Shown here piece after piece: positions 26,384 through 34,680 of a DNA stretch of 64,000 nt. The notes below the pieces were generated by a model, which made no database searches, had not been told where the DNA came from, and was given only the letters and a program-made list of their open reading frames with translations. The first letter of the stretch is position 1, and every line of letters begins with the position of its first letter. Both the position numbers and the translations under genes were made by a program. Source of the stretch: DATCJA01 sp963814955 (GTDB lineage Bacteria; Acidobacteriota; Vicinamibacteria; Vicinamibacterales; UBA2999); the NCBI GenBank assembly GCA_963814955.1, contig CAWFEX010000015.1, forward strand, positions 558,001 through 622,000, given 5' to 3'.

Positions 26384-26464
26384 ATGATTCGTCAGATCGC
26401 GCCTCAGTTCTTCACTACGGACTGTGATGGCCGGCTCCTCGCCTTCGGCGCGGACGTGAACTAG
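26384..26464 (+). pseudogene. Remnant of the start of a VOC (glyoxalase-fold) gene
   Basis: ATG 26384 opens MIRQIAPQFFTTDCDG and stops after 26 codons. The first dozen residues match the usual start of VOC-superfamily proteins (IAPQFFTTD followed by a Phe/Tyr helix), but the rest of the domain is missing. This is most likely a deletion remnant. Confidence 0.4.
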
Positions 26465-26479
26465 CTACATCCGCTCCCG

Positions 26480-26881
26480 ATGGAACCTGAGACGAAGAAC
26501 GGATTGCGACGACCGCTCGGACTCTGGCTGCTGACCGTCGCGCTGCTGGCCAGCCCGGCGTTTCATCTCGCGGCGCTGCTTTTCGGCGCGCGTTGGCTCA
26601 ACTTCGGCAGCCGCCAGCTGTGGGACGCGTTCGTCTACTTCGTCATTGCGCCGGTAGTGGGCGCGCTGATGCTGCGGCGCCATGAGCGAGCGCGATTCTC
26701 GGCCTACGTATTCTTGTCTTGCGAGATCCTGCGTGCGATCCGAATCCACTCCGGGCTTCTGGGTCTCTTGGCGGCGGTTTCCATCCTGTACCTCCAGCTT
26801 CCCGCGGCGCGGCGGTTCCATCCGCCGGTGGACCCGCGCAAGGTGATGGCGCGGCTGCGCTTCATGCCCCCCACGTCCTGA
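26480..26881 (+). CDS. Integral membrane protein, uncharacterised (133 aa)
   Basis: The 133-residue product has about four hydrophobic segments: GLWLLTVALLASPAFHLAAL, LWDAFVYFVIAPVVGALML, YVFLSCEILRAIRI and LGLLAAVSILYLQLP. The C-terminal tail is basic and cytoplasmic (PPVDPRKVMARLRFMPP). No family is recognised. Confidence 0.6.
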   Translation: MEPETKNGLRRPLGLWLLTVALLASPAFHLAALLFGARWLNFGSRQLWDAFVYFVIAPVVGALMLRRHERARFSAYVFLSCEILRAIRIHSGLLGLLAAVSILYLQLPAARRFHPPVDPRKVMARLRFMPPTS

Positions 26882-27083
26882 GGAAGGCCCTGGCCGCCCC
26901 GGAACACGAGTCCGTCAGCGGATCACGTTCTTGTCGGCAGTGGGCCGACGCTTCTGGTGCATCCGTCCTGTCTCCCGGACGTTCCCACCCTGAATAACCC
27001 GAAATCAGGTTCGGTTTCGCGCCCGCTCGGTTGGCATGCCGCATGGAACGCTGAGCGGTTGGACGCTTCAACAGGAGGCAGTA

Positions 27084-27605
27084 ATGAAACGTGCGATGTA
27101 CCTGGTTCCTGTGCTCGTGCTGGCGCTGCTGCCGATGAGCGCCGACGCACAGGGCAGATCGGGCAAGGCAAAGTCCGGTCGCGGACCGGCGTTCTGCCGC
27201 AGCGGGGCCGGACACCCGGTGTTCGGCTGGGAATGGTGCCGGGAGCGCGGCTGGGGCAATTCGAGCGCCGCCCGGAACGATCGAATCGCCCGAGGGGGTC
27301 GGGGCGACGCGTATCCCGATCGTGAGCGGGATCGCCGGTTGAACGATGTCGCGTTCGACAACGGGTACGCTGACGGATATGAGAAAGGCCTGGACGACGC
27401 ACGTGATGGCCGCAGCGCTGATCCGACGCGTCACGGCTGGTATCGATCCGGCGACCGCAATTACGATCCGCAGTACGGCACAAAAGCGCAGTACGCCAAC
27501 ATTTATCGCGACGGCTTCAAGTCTGGCTATCAGGCTGGATTTGCCGACGGCGAACGGTATGGAGGCGACAGCGGCAGCAATCGCCGGTTCCCGTGGCCGT
27601 TCTGA
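27084..27605 (+). CDS. Exported protein with Gly/Tyr helical repeats
   Basis: ATG 27084 follows CAGGAGG. The 173-residue product has a signal peptide (LVPVLVLALLPMSADAQ), a basic Gly/Ser-rich linker with two Cys (FCRSGAGHPVFGWEWC), and a C-terminal repeat: DNGYADGYEKGLDDARDG and YRDGFKSGYQAGFADGERYG. The GYxxGxxxG spacing resembles glycine-zipper-like or amphipathic repeats in exported acidobacterial proteins. The function is not known. A hairpin terminator follows. Confidence 0.7.
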   Translation: MKRAMYLVPVLVLALLPMSADAQGRSGKAKSGRGPAFCRSGAGHPVFGWEWCRERGWGNSSAARNDRIARGGRGDAYPDRERDRRLNDVAFDNGYADGYEKGLDDARDGRSADPTRHGWYRSGDRNYDPQYGTKAQYANIYRDGFKSGYQAGFADGERYGGDSGSNRRFPWPF

Positions 27606-27646
27606 GGTCCGCTGACCTGTACTGAACTGCCCTGACCTGCACACGC

Positions 27647-27685
27647 GAAGTTGTCGCTGGCGGCAGCTGGCCCACCGACAACTTC
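27647..27685 (+). terminator. Hairpin terminator
   Basis: GAAGTTGTCG (27647-27656) pairs with CGACAACTTC (27676-27685) and is followed by CTTTC, 42 bases after the stop of the Gly/Tyr repeat gene. Confidence 0.6.
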
Positions 27686-27766
27686 CTTTCAATCGTCAAT
27701 CTCGCGGGCGCTGCTGCCGATAACCGCGGCAGCAGCCGTTCGCCTATGCAGGGCAAGGAGGATCGC

Positions 27767-28357
27767 ATGAGACGTTTGCGGATTTCAGTGATTAGCGCTC
27801 TCGCCACGTTGGTTTTCGCCATGCCGCAGCCTGCCCGGGCCCAGAACAATGCCGGTGAATTCTCGGCTGGCTGGCGCGTGCTGCACTTCGAGGAAGAGAC
27901 GTTCAGCCGCGGGTGGTACGCCGATGCGCTCGGCAACCTCACCGATAGCCTCGGAGTCGTTGGCGAAGTCTCGGGACATTACAGGACGATTGACGAGACC
28001 CGCGTGGTTGCGGGATTTCCGGTGAACGTGGTCGCCGATCTGAAGATCCACTCATTCATGGGCGGCATTCGCCTCAGCGCGCGGCAGAATCCGCAGATCG
28101 TGGCATTCGGGCAGGCGCTGTTCGGGCTCGTCCACGGCTCCGCCTCATTCGAGGGAAGCACCACCGTGGGCGGTCGGACGTTCACCGTGGACGAATCGGA
28201 ATCGGACAGCGACACGGCCTTCGAACTTGGTGGCGGGGTGAACGTCCGCATGACCGAAAACATCGGTTTGCGGTTTGCGGCCTCGTACTTCCGCGTGATC
28301 GAAGAGGGTGCCAGCAATTCCGTGCGGTTCGCCGTCGGAGTCGTCTTTCCGTTCTGA
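27767..28357 (+). CDS. Outer-membrane beta-barrel protein
   Basis: ATG 27767 is seven bases after AAGGAGG. The 196-residue product has a signal peptide ending MPQPARAQ. The mature part is alternating strands typical of small eight-stranded OmpA/OmpX-like barrels: GEFSAGWRVLHFEEE, GVVGEVSGHYRTIDE, HSFMGGIRLSARQN, ELGGGVNVRMTENIGLRFAA, ending in NSVRFAVGVVFPF. The C-terminal Phe is the classic BAM recognition residue. It is probably structural or protective in the outer membrane. Confidence 0.85.
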   Translation: MRRLRISVISALATLVFAMPQPARAQNNAGEFSAGWRVLHFEEETFSRGWYADALGNLTDSLGVVGEVSGHYRTIDETRVVAGFPVNVVADLKIHSFMGGIRLSARQNPQIVAFGQALFGLVHGSASFEGSTTVGGRTFTVDESESDSDTAFELGGGVNVRMTENIGLRFAASYFRVIEEGASNSVRFAVGVVFPF

Positions 28358-28575
28358 GCTGCGTGTGTACTTGCCGCCTGCGGCCGACAGCAGGTCGGGT
28401 AATACCTCTCCAAAAAGACCAGACGAATATCGTCAGTGCAATTACGATCTGGAACGCGGCGCCCTCGGCTCGTAGCCACAAACCGAGTCCCAGTGAGGTT
28501 GCACTCCCTGAAACAGCCAGGCGTGAATTTCGCAGCGCACCCTCGTTGTGTGAGCCGGCATGGAGGAGGGCACCG

Positions 28576-28800
28576 ATGAACATCTGGACCGAGTTCAAGA
28601 CCTCGATTCTGCCTTGGCTGCTCGCGGGGGCCGTCGTGACTTTTCTCATTGCCGAGCAACGCCGTACGACTCAGGCACTGCTCGACGCCAACGGCCGGTT
28701 GGCCGACGCGGTTGAACAACAGGGCAAGGCGCTCGATGGTGTTCGCGCGCTGCTCGCGTCGCAGGGGTACACATTGCCCCCTTTAACCGAGTCGCGGTGA
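28576..28800 (+). CDS. Small membrane protein with coiled coil, holin-like
   Basis: ATG 28576 follows GGAGGAGGG. The 74-residue protein has one membrane segment (SILPWLLAGAVVTFLIAEQ) and then a helical region with coiled-coil heptads (LLDANGRLADAVEQQGKALD). The stop overlaps the GTG start of the M15 peptidase (GTGA), so the pair is translationally coupled. Size, topology and partner resemble a phage holin or spanin-type component, but no other phage gene is near. The holin call is context-based. Confidence 0.55.
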   Translation: MNIWTEFKTSILPWLLAGAVVTFLIAEQRRTTQALLDANGRLADAVEQQGKALDGVRALLASQGYTLPPLTESR

Positions 28801-29165
28801 TCCGCGGACTTCGGGTGCCGGTGCATCTGACGTCGCGTGACGCACTGCGAATCCTTGACCTCGCAGACATCTGGGCTTCACGAACGGGCAATGAGGTTCG
28901 GCTCGTGTCGGCGAACGACCACGTCCACAGCAAAAGGTCCGCCCACTATCTGGGCCTGGCCGTCGATTTCCATTCGTCGGATCCGGAGAGCCTTTCGGCG
29001 ATGTTGCAGCGGGCGGGCTATCGTGTTCTTTGGAAGGTTCCCGGCCATTACGCGCACGTGCACGTCGAGCAGCCCGGATCGCGAGAATCGTCCGCCGTCC
29101 CGATCGCTTTTTCGAGAGAAGCGCTGGCATTGAAGGCGGGGTTCAGGAGCGCGCGCTGGCGTTGA
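28797..29165 (+). CDS. M15-type peptidase (D-Ala-D-Ala carboxypeptidase / endolysin-like)
   Basis: The GTG start at 28797 overlaps the preceding stop. The 122-residue protein has the M15 zinc signature SxHxxGxAxD as S48-A-H50-YLGLAVD57, and the later HxH as HYAHVHVE (H87, H89). These are the zinc ligands and the catalytic region of VanY-like carboxypeptidases and phage endolysins that cut peptidoglycan peptides. There is no signal peptide, so export would need the upstream small membrane protein (holin-like) or lysis. The last 20 residues are basic. The domain is minimal in length. Confidence 0.72.
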   Translation: MIRGLRVPVHLTSRDALRILDLADIWASRTGNEVRLVSANDHVHSKRSAHYLGLAVDFHSSDPESLSAMLQRAGYRVLWKVPGHYAHVHVEQPGSRESSAVPIAFSREALALKAGFRSARWR

Positions 29166-29171
29166 AGGAGA

Positions 29172-30240
29172 TCACACTTCGGTCGGGTCATGACCTCTGG
29201 AGAAGTACTCGATCACAAGACGAACATCGGCGATCCAGCGTTGAATCGTCGCGACATCGCAGGTACTCCGGCCAGGCAGTCCGCCGCGTTCGCGGCACTT
29301 CGCTGGCCCTGCGGTCGACGGCCCGCGTCTCCTCATACGACAGCGTCTCGGCATGAGCATGCGCCAACGCGCGCCTGAAGCCGAGCGCCGCGGCGACGCT
29401 CTGAAACGGACGAACGCTCCAGTCCACCTTGTCGTTGAACAGCTCGATGCTGAGCACCTCGGCTTTCTCACGCGGATCGAGGCGCTGCAGCTGGGACCAG
29501 GATGGAATCACGCGTGATCCCAGATCGTTGAAGAACGCCTCAGCGCTCAAGGCGACGAAGACGCCTGCGCTGAGCAGGAAGTACCTGTTGCCGGCCGGAA
29601 GCGACTGCGCCTGATCGAGCTCCCGCCGCGCTGTTTCGAACAGCATCTGGTAGGTTCGTAAGGCCGATCTCGTCTTTTCCTGAAACGGGTCCGGCGGCGG
29701 CGGCACGGCTTCCACCGAGATCGTCTGGTCCGGCATCTGCAGAACCGGCGAGCTGTCCTCCGTGACTTCGATTGATGTCGGCGGCCTGACTTCGACCGTT
29801 GCGCGTCGGCTTTCGCGACTGGTTCGTGCGACCGCGGGCCGCCGTTCCTGCACCGAACGATTCTCGCTCTCCTCTCCCCCGGCGGTCGACTCGAGGAACA
29901 TCGCCACGATTCGGTCGAGAATCTCGTCAGGTGTGCCTTCGATGCGGTCTGGCGTGATGGCCAACCTGGATTGAAGCGTCGCTCGGCCCACGTTGAAGGT
30001 TTTCAGCCGCTCGCGACGATCCCTGCACTTCAGATCGCCGCGCAGCAGCCATGGACCGAGGCCTTGCGACAGCGTCAGCAAATTGCCCCGCCTGCTGACG
30101 GCCACGACGGTCGGCATCCGGTTCACGATCGCGATTGAGCGATCCTGCTGCGCCTGTGCGTCGAAGCGTTCGACCAAGGCATCGAATAGCGCGGCCCGCA
30201 AGTCGTCGTCGTTGAGCTGTGTCAGGTCGAACATCGACAT
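29172..30240 (-). pseudogene. HEPN-like domain protein with a C-terminal frameshift
   Basis: From ATG 30240 the frame encodes a novel N-terminal domain (residues 1 to about 120, DLRAALFDALVERFDAQAQQ...), a polar linker (about 120-190), and a helical domain with RYFLLSAGVFVALSAEAFFN, LDPREKAEVLSIELFNDK and FRRALAHAHAETLSYEETRA. The last resembles RiboL-PSP-HEPN domains, and RRALAH fits the Rx4H RNase motif except that the usual polar residue after R is another R. Near 29300 the frame must shift to reach a plausible end, STCDVATIQRWIADVRLVIE, stopping at 29172. In the unshifted frame it ends at 29188 with unnatural Arg/Cys-rich sequence. The HEPN call is tentative. Confidence 0.5.
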
Positions 30241-30288
30241 CTTCGAAGATCTGAAGGGCGAGCGTCCGTTCGCCGGTGCGGGATCGTG

Positions 30289-30681
30289 CTACCGCAGGGG
30301 CTCGTCGTGTAGCGCATTCGTCGAATTCGAGCGGGCCGCCCAGATCGCCAATATCGCACGGTCGACGGCTTCCACCTCAGCGCGAACGCTGCTCACCGAG
30401 TAGTCGCCATTCCGGTCGGTGGTGGCGAGCGATCCAATCCTGAGTCGCACGTAGCCGACGCCGGCCGTCGCCTCGGGCCACACCACCATTACCCAGTCGC
30501 CGTCTTCGTGCGCCACGTCCAGCACGCGCCCGCGCTGCAACTGCCCGATGACACGGGCTGTAACCGTCGGCGATTCGTGCACGTCGATAGACGAGGCTTC
30601 GATCGTGAGCGTGGTCTGCGCCGCGAGAGCGATCGGAACCAATACGATGGCCATTGCGCCGGCAAGTGCGTGACGAATCAT
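30289..30681 (-). CDS. Exported SH3-domain protein
   Basis: ATG 30681 gives a signal peptide (ALAGAMAIVLVPIALAAQ), and upstream frame extension is ignored. The 130-residue product has a bacterial SH3 domain: TIEASSIDVHESPTVTARVI, GQLQRGRVLDVAHEDGDWVM, GVGYVRLRIG, the usual GDWVMV strand included. The C-terminal 45 residues are helical. It is likely to be periplasmic. It is followed 48 bases downstream by the HEPN-like gene on the same strand. Confidence 0.72.
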   Translation of the reverse strand: MIRHALAGAMAIVLVPIALAAQTTLTIEASSIDVHESPTVTARVIGQLQRGRVLDVAHEDGDWVMVVWPEATAGVGYVRLRIGSLATTDRNGDYSVSSVRAEVEAVDRAILAIWAARSNSTNALHDEPLR

Positions 30682-31076
30682 GAACGTCTCCCACAGTCTC
30701 GGCTGGGCAGGGATGAAGGGTCCGGAGTCAAGAGGTATGCCGGAGGATCGACGTGGGCGATTCGCCCTTGTTGAACGTGCGTGTGCTCGGATGAGAGTGC
30801 AATTGTGAAAGATGAAATCCAGAATTGAGATCGAAGAGTTTCGGGCCAAACACGCTTGATCTGCCGATCGGTCAACGCTCGGCGACTGTGCGCGACGTGT
30901 CGTTCCGCACTGGAAGAAGTTGACGGCTCGCCAGCCACCCAGGACAATTGCGCCCGACGGATCGAACCGGGCGGCGCTGGACCTAGTTCCTCGTGGACAG
31001 AACCATTAATTGCCGCCGTCCAGTGATACAGCGCTCGGACAAGCTTGATTAGCTTAGGTCCTCTTCTTGGGGGCAA
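30682..31076. other. Divergent intergenic region
   Basis: There is no supported gene. The stretch separates two divergent genes and should contain both promoters. I saw no strong hairpin or repeat. Confidence 0.45.
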
Positions 31077-31694
31077 GTGGAGATGGATCGGGAATCGCCT
31101 CTACCGAAGGATCTTACGCATTACTACAAGGCACCGCACCCACCCATGCGATCCATCACGGAATTGAATCCCGCCGAGGCTGAGCGGGTGATCGTTGGGC
31201 TCTCGGCTGCAAACACGATCGCCGTCGAACGATTCCGTTCTCCAGCCTATCTGCCGCAGCGAAGGCGCGCGGAAGCGAGACTGCGAACAAAGTTCGTAGC
31301 CCTCGGGGGCCAGCCGATTCGATCGTGCCCCCTCTACTTCGTTCTGGGCAGATCTGTTTCGTTTTTCGAAAAACATGAGCAGCTCGATCTGCGATGGGCA
31401 AGCATCGATCTTGATGCGCTGCCCGAACAGTGCGTCAGCTTCACTTATGGCGATAGCGCGGTGAACGACCTGATTGCCCGGGGTGAGTGGTTTGGAGACG
31501 AGCCATCGCGCCAGCCCTGGCACGGCGAAGTTTATCGTCGACACCAGCTGCAGGCGCTCGTCGAAAGGATCGGCCTGCCACCTGAGTGGCGACCCGGTCG
31601 CGACCACTACATCGAAGCTCAGCTCTGGATGGATCCCCCGTCCGAGCTTGTCAGGCTAGGGGCGGCGACCGCGCCCCCAACACCCACGACTTGA
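31077..31694 (+). CDS. Hypothetical protein, possibly conserved
   Basis: GTG 31077 has GGGG five bases upstream; ATG 31083 is a close alternative. The 205-residue product is cytoplasmic, with PMRSITELNPAEAERVI, RFRSPAYLPQRRRAEARLRT, KFVALGGQPIRSCPLYFVLG and CVSFTYGDSAVNDLIARGEW. I recall similar unannotated proteins in soil bacteria that share the RxxSPxYLPxRR and ALGGxP segments. No domain or active site can be named. Confidence 0.65.
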   Translation: MEMDRESPLPKDLTHYYKAPHPPMRSITELNPAEAERVIVGLSAANTIAVERFRSPAYLPQRRRAEARLRTKFVALGGQPIRSCPLYFVLGRSVSFFEKHEQLDLRWASIDLDALPEQCVSFTYGDSAVNDLIARGEWFGDEPSRQPWHGEVYRRHQLQALVERIGLPPEWRPGRDHYIEAQLWMDPPSELVRLGAATAPPTPTT

Positions 31695-32044
31695 ACAACT
31701 ACCGCCACTTCAATCGATAACAATCCCTGCGACAGGGCGCCAGGACAGTCGAATCAAACGCTTTCCATAGCTTCGCGGTGCTCGGCCGTGCGCGCGTGTG
31801 CTCGTTGAGGAGGTCTGCTTCTCCGCGGCCCGGCAGTTACGAATGCGCAGCTTCAATCACATGAATACTTTGCACACTGCGTCACGTGCCCGACAGCTCG
31901 TCGGCAGGGTCGTGCCGCCATGAGACGAAGTGTCAGTTGGCAGGAATGGTGCGTGTGCACACTACCGGCTGGTCGGTACCCCCCGTCCGCGTCTCGCCTT
32001 TAGCCTTTCGCGCGAAGGCGGATGCTTGTCAGGAAGGAGTAGTG
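31695..32044. other. Intergenic region without a supported gene
   Basis: The frame of the next gene is open upstream to 31886 but lacks coding-like sequence there. AGGAAGGAG just before 32045 is its ribosome binding site. Nothing else is seen. Confidence 0.5.
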
Positions 32045-32434
32045 ATGCTGCGATATGTCACCTCGACGTTAACCGCATGCGCGCTCGCCGGCACAGTGAG
32101 CGTATTCGCGCAACAAGCCCCGCCCGCGCAAGATGAGAAACAGCCTGCTCCGAAGGAGACACTCACCGGATGTGTCATCGAAGCGAAAACGACTGACGGT
32201 GGAAAGGCCTACGTGCTGAACAATGTCGCAGGCGGATCGGCAACGATGTACGTACTCGCCGGATCCTCACAGTCCGACTTCGCAACCAACGTTAGTAAGA
32301 AAGTGGAAGTGACGGGCCCGGTACAGCATCCCAGCGCCCCCTCGGCTGATGAAACCGGAGGCAATCCGAAGGCGGTACGTCCGCCAATCGTACAGGTCGA
32401 ATCTCTGAAGATCGTGGGTGAGACCTGTAAATGA
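32045..32434 (+). CDS. Small exported protein, paralogue of the one at 39467
   Basis: ATG 32045 follows AGGAAGGAG. The 129-residue product has a signal peptide (TACALAGTVSVFAQ). The mature part holds TLTGCVIEAKTTDGGKAYVL, a conserved single Cys, and KKVEVTGPVQ, ending in a second Cys (VGETC). The arrangement T-G-C-V / YVL / V-x-VTG also appears in the protein at 39467, so both belong to one family of small OB-like exported proteins. The role is unknown. A strong hairpin follows. Confidence 0.7.
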   Translation: MLRYVTSTLTACALAGTVSVFAQQAPPAQDEKQPAPKETLTGCVIEAKTTDGGKAYVLNNVAGGSATMYVLAGSSQSDFATNVSKKVEVTGPVQHPSAPSADETGGNPKAVRPPIVQVESLKIVGETCK

Positions 32435-32467
32435 TCATCGCGTTGAACGCCGCCTAACCAGCGAATG

Positions 32468-32507
32468 GAGCCGACGCGGCTTCTGGCGCTTTGAAGCCGC
32501 GCGGCTC
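32468..32507 (+). terminator. Hairpin terminator
   Basis: GAGCCG (32468-32473) pairs with CGGCTC (32502-32507), and the inner stem GCGGCTTC (32476-32483) pairs with GAAGCCGC (32493-32500). It lies 33 bases after the stop and is followed by ATT. Confidence 0.65.
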
Positions 32508-32707
32508 ATTCGCAACCGTTAGCTCGCGACTAACGCCGTAGTGTAAACCGATCCCCAGAACTCATAAGCGTAGTGTCAGCCATGATCGAACCGCTTGTCA
32601 GCTCGAGGATCGTCCCAACCGGTACCGCCGATCAGGGAATCGCTTCATCGACCCGAGGAGACCCCATACCGAGTCGTTCCACGAACCACCTATGATCCCC
32701 CTACCTG

Positions 32708-34006
32708 ATGTCCACCGTGTGGTTTGTCATCACGGGCGCCTTGCTTATCGGCATGGCGCTCGCCGGCACCGTTCTCAAGCGCCTGCCATTGACGGCGTCA
32801 ATGTTCTATCTCACAGCCGGCGCATTACTGGGGCCGTGGGGCATCGGTCTTCTGGACGTCGACGCGCTGGATGACGCATCCGCTCTCGAGCGGCTCACCG
32901 AGATCGCCGTCATCATCTCGCTGTTCACAGCCGGTTTAAAGCTACGGCTGCCGGCATTCGATCGGCGCTGGCGTGCCGCAATTCTGCTCGCAACCGTCGC
33001 GATGGTGCTCACCATCGGAGGTGTCGCCGCGCTCGCGGCTGCCGCGCTGGCTCTGGCGCTGGGTCCGGCCATGTTACTTGGCGCGCTGCTCGCGCCAACT
33101 GATCCCGTCCTTGCGTCGGATGTGCAAGTCGAGCACGAGCACGATGCGGAACCTGTCCGGTTCAGTCTGACTGGAGAGGCCGGCCTGAATGACGGCACCG
33201 CGTTCCCCTTCGTCATGCTGGCGCTCGGTCTCATGGGTACACACGAGGTCGGCACGTACGGCTGGCGCTGGCTGACGGTCGACCTCGTCTGGGCGGTGGT
33301 CGCCGGACTCGGCGTCGGGTCGCTCTGCGGCGCAGGGATCGGCAAGCTCGTGCTCTACCTGCGGCGTGAACATCACGAGGCGGTTGGACTCGATGAGTTC
33401 CTCGCCCTGGGGCTCATCGCGCTCTCGTACGGGATCGCGGTGCTCTTGAACGCCTACGGCTTCCTCGCCGTATTCGCAGCAGGGCTTTCCGTGAGGCGCA
33501 TCGAGCGTCAGCACAGTGACGTGGCGGCACCCCCGGACGTCGTGCAGGCCGGACGCACCACGGAGGAACAAGCGACGGATCCGGGCACCGCCCCCGCCTA
33601 CATGGCGCGTGCGGTCCTCAGCTTCAACGAACAACTGGAACGATTGGGCGAGTTGGCGGTCGTGCTCGTCGTGGGCGCGATGTTGGCGGATATCGAAGTA
33701 CGGGGGCCCGGCATCGTGTTAGCTCTCGGCTTATTCGTCGTCATCAGACCACTGGCGACGATGCTCGCGCTCTTTCGCACGCCGCTGTCAAGACCGCAGC
33801 GTGGGTTCATTGCATGGTTCGGCGTGCGGGGAGTTGGCTCGATGTACTACCTGGCGTATGCGCTGACACACGGCTTATCCGGGCCGACAGCTCGGATGCT
33901 CGCGGATATTACGCTGGTCGTGGTCGCCGCCTCAATCGTATTGCACGGAGTGTCAGTGACGCCGCTGATGCAGCGGTATTCGGCCCGCACCCGTGACCAT
34001 CAATGA
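32708..34006 (+). CDS. Sodium/proton antiporter, CPA1 family
   Basis: The 432-residue inner-membrane protein has about 12 hydrophobic segments. The family motifs are present: LLAPTDPVLASDVQ with the TDP unwound helix, and TGEAGLNDGTAFPFVML, which carries the ND residues of the ion-binding site in CPA1/NhaP exchangers. A hydrophilic loop at about residues 270-295 contains RRIERQHSDVAAPPDV. It likely exchanges protons for sodium or potassium and supports pH and salt homeostasis. The length is typical without a cytoplasmic regulatory tail. Confidence 0.9.
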   Translation: MSTVWFVITGALLIGMALAGTVLKRLPLTASMFYLTAGALLGPWGIGLLDVDALDDASALERLTEIAVIISLFTAGLKLRLPAFDRRWRAAILLATVAMVLTIGGVAALAAAALALALGPAMLLGALLAPTDPVLASDVQVEHEHDAEPVRFSLTGEAGLNDGTAFPFVMLALGLMGTHEVGTYGWRWLTVDLVWAVVAGLGVGSLCGAGIGKLVLYLRREHHEAVGLDEFLALGLIALSYGIAVLLNAYGFLAVFAAGLSVRRIERQHSDVAAPPDVVQAGRTTEEQATDPGTAPAYMARAVLSFNEQLERLGELAVVLVVGAMLADIEVRGPGIVLALGLFVVIRPLATMLALFRTPLSRPQRGFIAWFGVRGVGSMYYLAYALTHGLSGPTARMLADITLVVVAASIVLHGVSVTPLMQRYSARTRDHQ

Positions 34007-34110
34007 CAATAACAAAAAGAAGATTTTCGACCGGGCCGTGGACCTACTGAGTAGTAGTGTCCTGAAAACCTGTGCGGACCGGTTCGTCTGCTCTCTTTGC
34101 GGCGGATTCC

Positions 34111-34530
34111 TTATCCCGCTGGCTCGAACAGCTCGATCGGATTGCCGTCCGGGTCTTCAATCTGAATTTGACGTCCACCGGGACCGGATTCCATCTCGTT
34201 CCGAAAGCGGACACCGGCACCCTTGAGGGCAGTGATACAGCCGGGGAGGTCCGAGACTCTCAACACAACGCGGTTCCATCCCCCGGGCTCCTGATGCTGA
34301 CCATTCGGCATCGGCCGCGACCCCGACGCGCCAGGACCGCTGAGCAGGATGTGTGCGTCGCCCAGCGACACGTTCGCAAAGGCCGGGAGTTGCTGATGCT
34401 CCAACTTGAAGCCGAGCTGTTGCGTGTAGAACGCGACCGAGCGGGCGACATCTTTCGCCTGATAGCGGATGCCGTGAAAGCTCTTGACGAACGTGTGTGG
34501 ACCCACGCTGGACGCCGTGGTCTGCGGCAT
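34111..34530 (-). CDS. VOC-family (glyoxalase/dioxygenase-fold) protein
   Basis: The 139-residue cytoplasmic protein is a single VOC unit of two beta-alpha-beta-beta-beta modules: FHGIRYQAKDVARSVAFYTQ, QLGFKLEHQQLPAFANVSLG, NRVVLRVSDLPGCITALKGA and IQIEDPDGNPIELFEPAG. The final DPDGNPIELFEP is the classical glyoxalase/bleomycin-resistance ending with a metal-ligand Glu. The substrate is unknown. Confidence 0.85.
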   Translation of the reverse strand: MPQTTASSVGPHTFVKSFHGIRYQAKDVARSVAFYTQQLGFKLEHQQLPAFANVSLGDAHILLSGPGASGSRPMPNGQHQEPGGWNRVVLRVSDLPGCITALKGAGVRFRNEMESGPGGRQIQIEDPDGNPIELFEPAG

Positions 34531-34680
34531 GGTGATGTTCTCCCTTCTGCTTTGCGCTGGACGCTGGAGGCCATCTCGGCGATTTTTCCTCGCGTGGAAT
34601 GCACCTCACATGCCACTCCGCAAACCTCGAGGAAATCAATGTGGCGTGTGACGCGCCTGTCCTGATACTTTCCTGGGACC

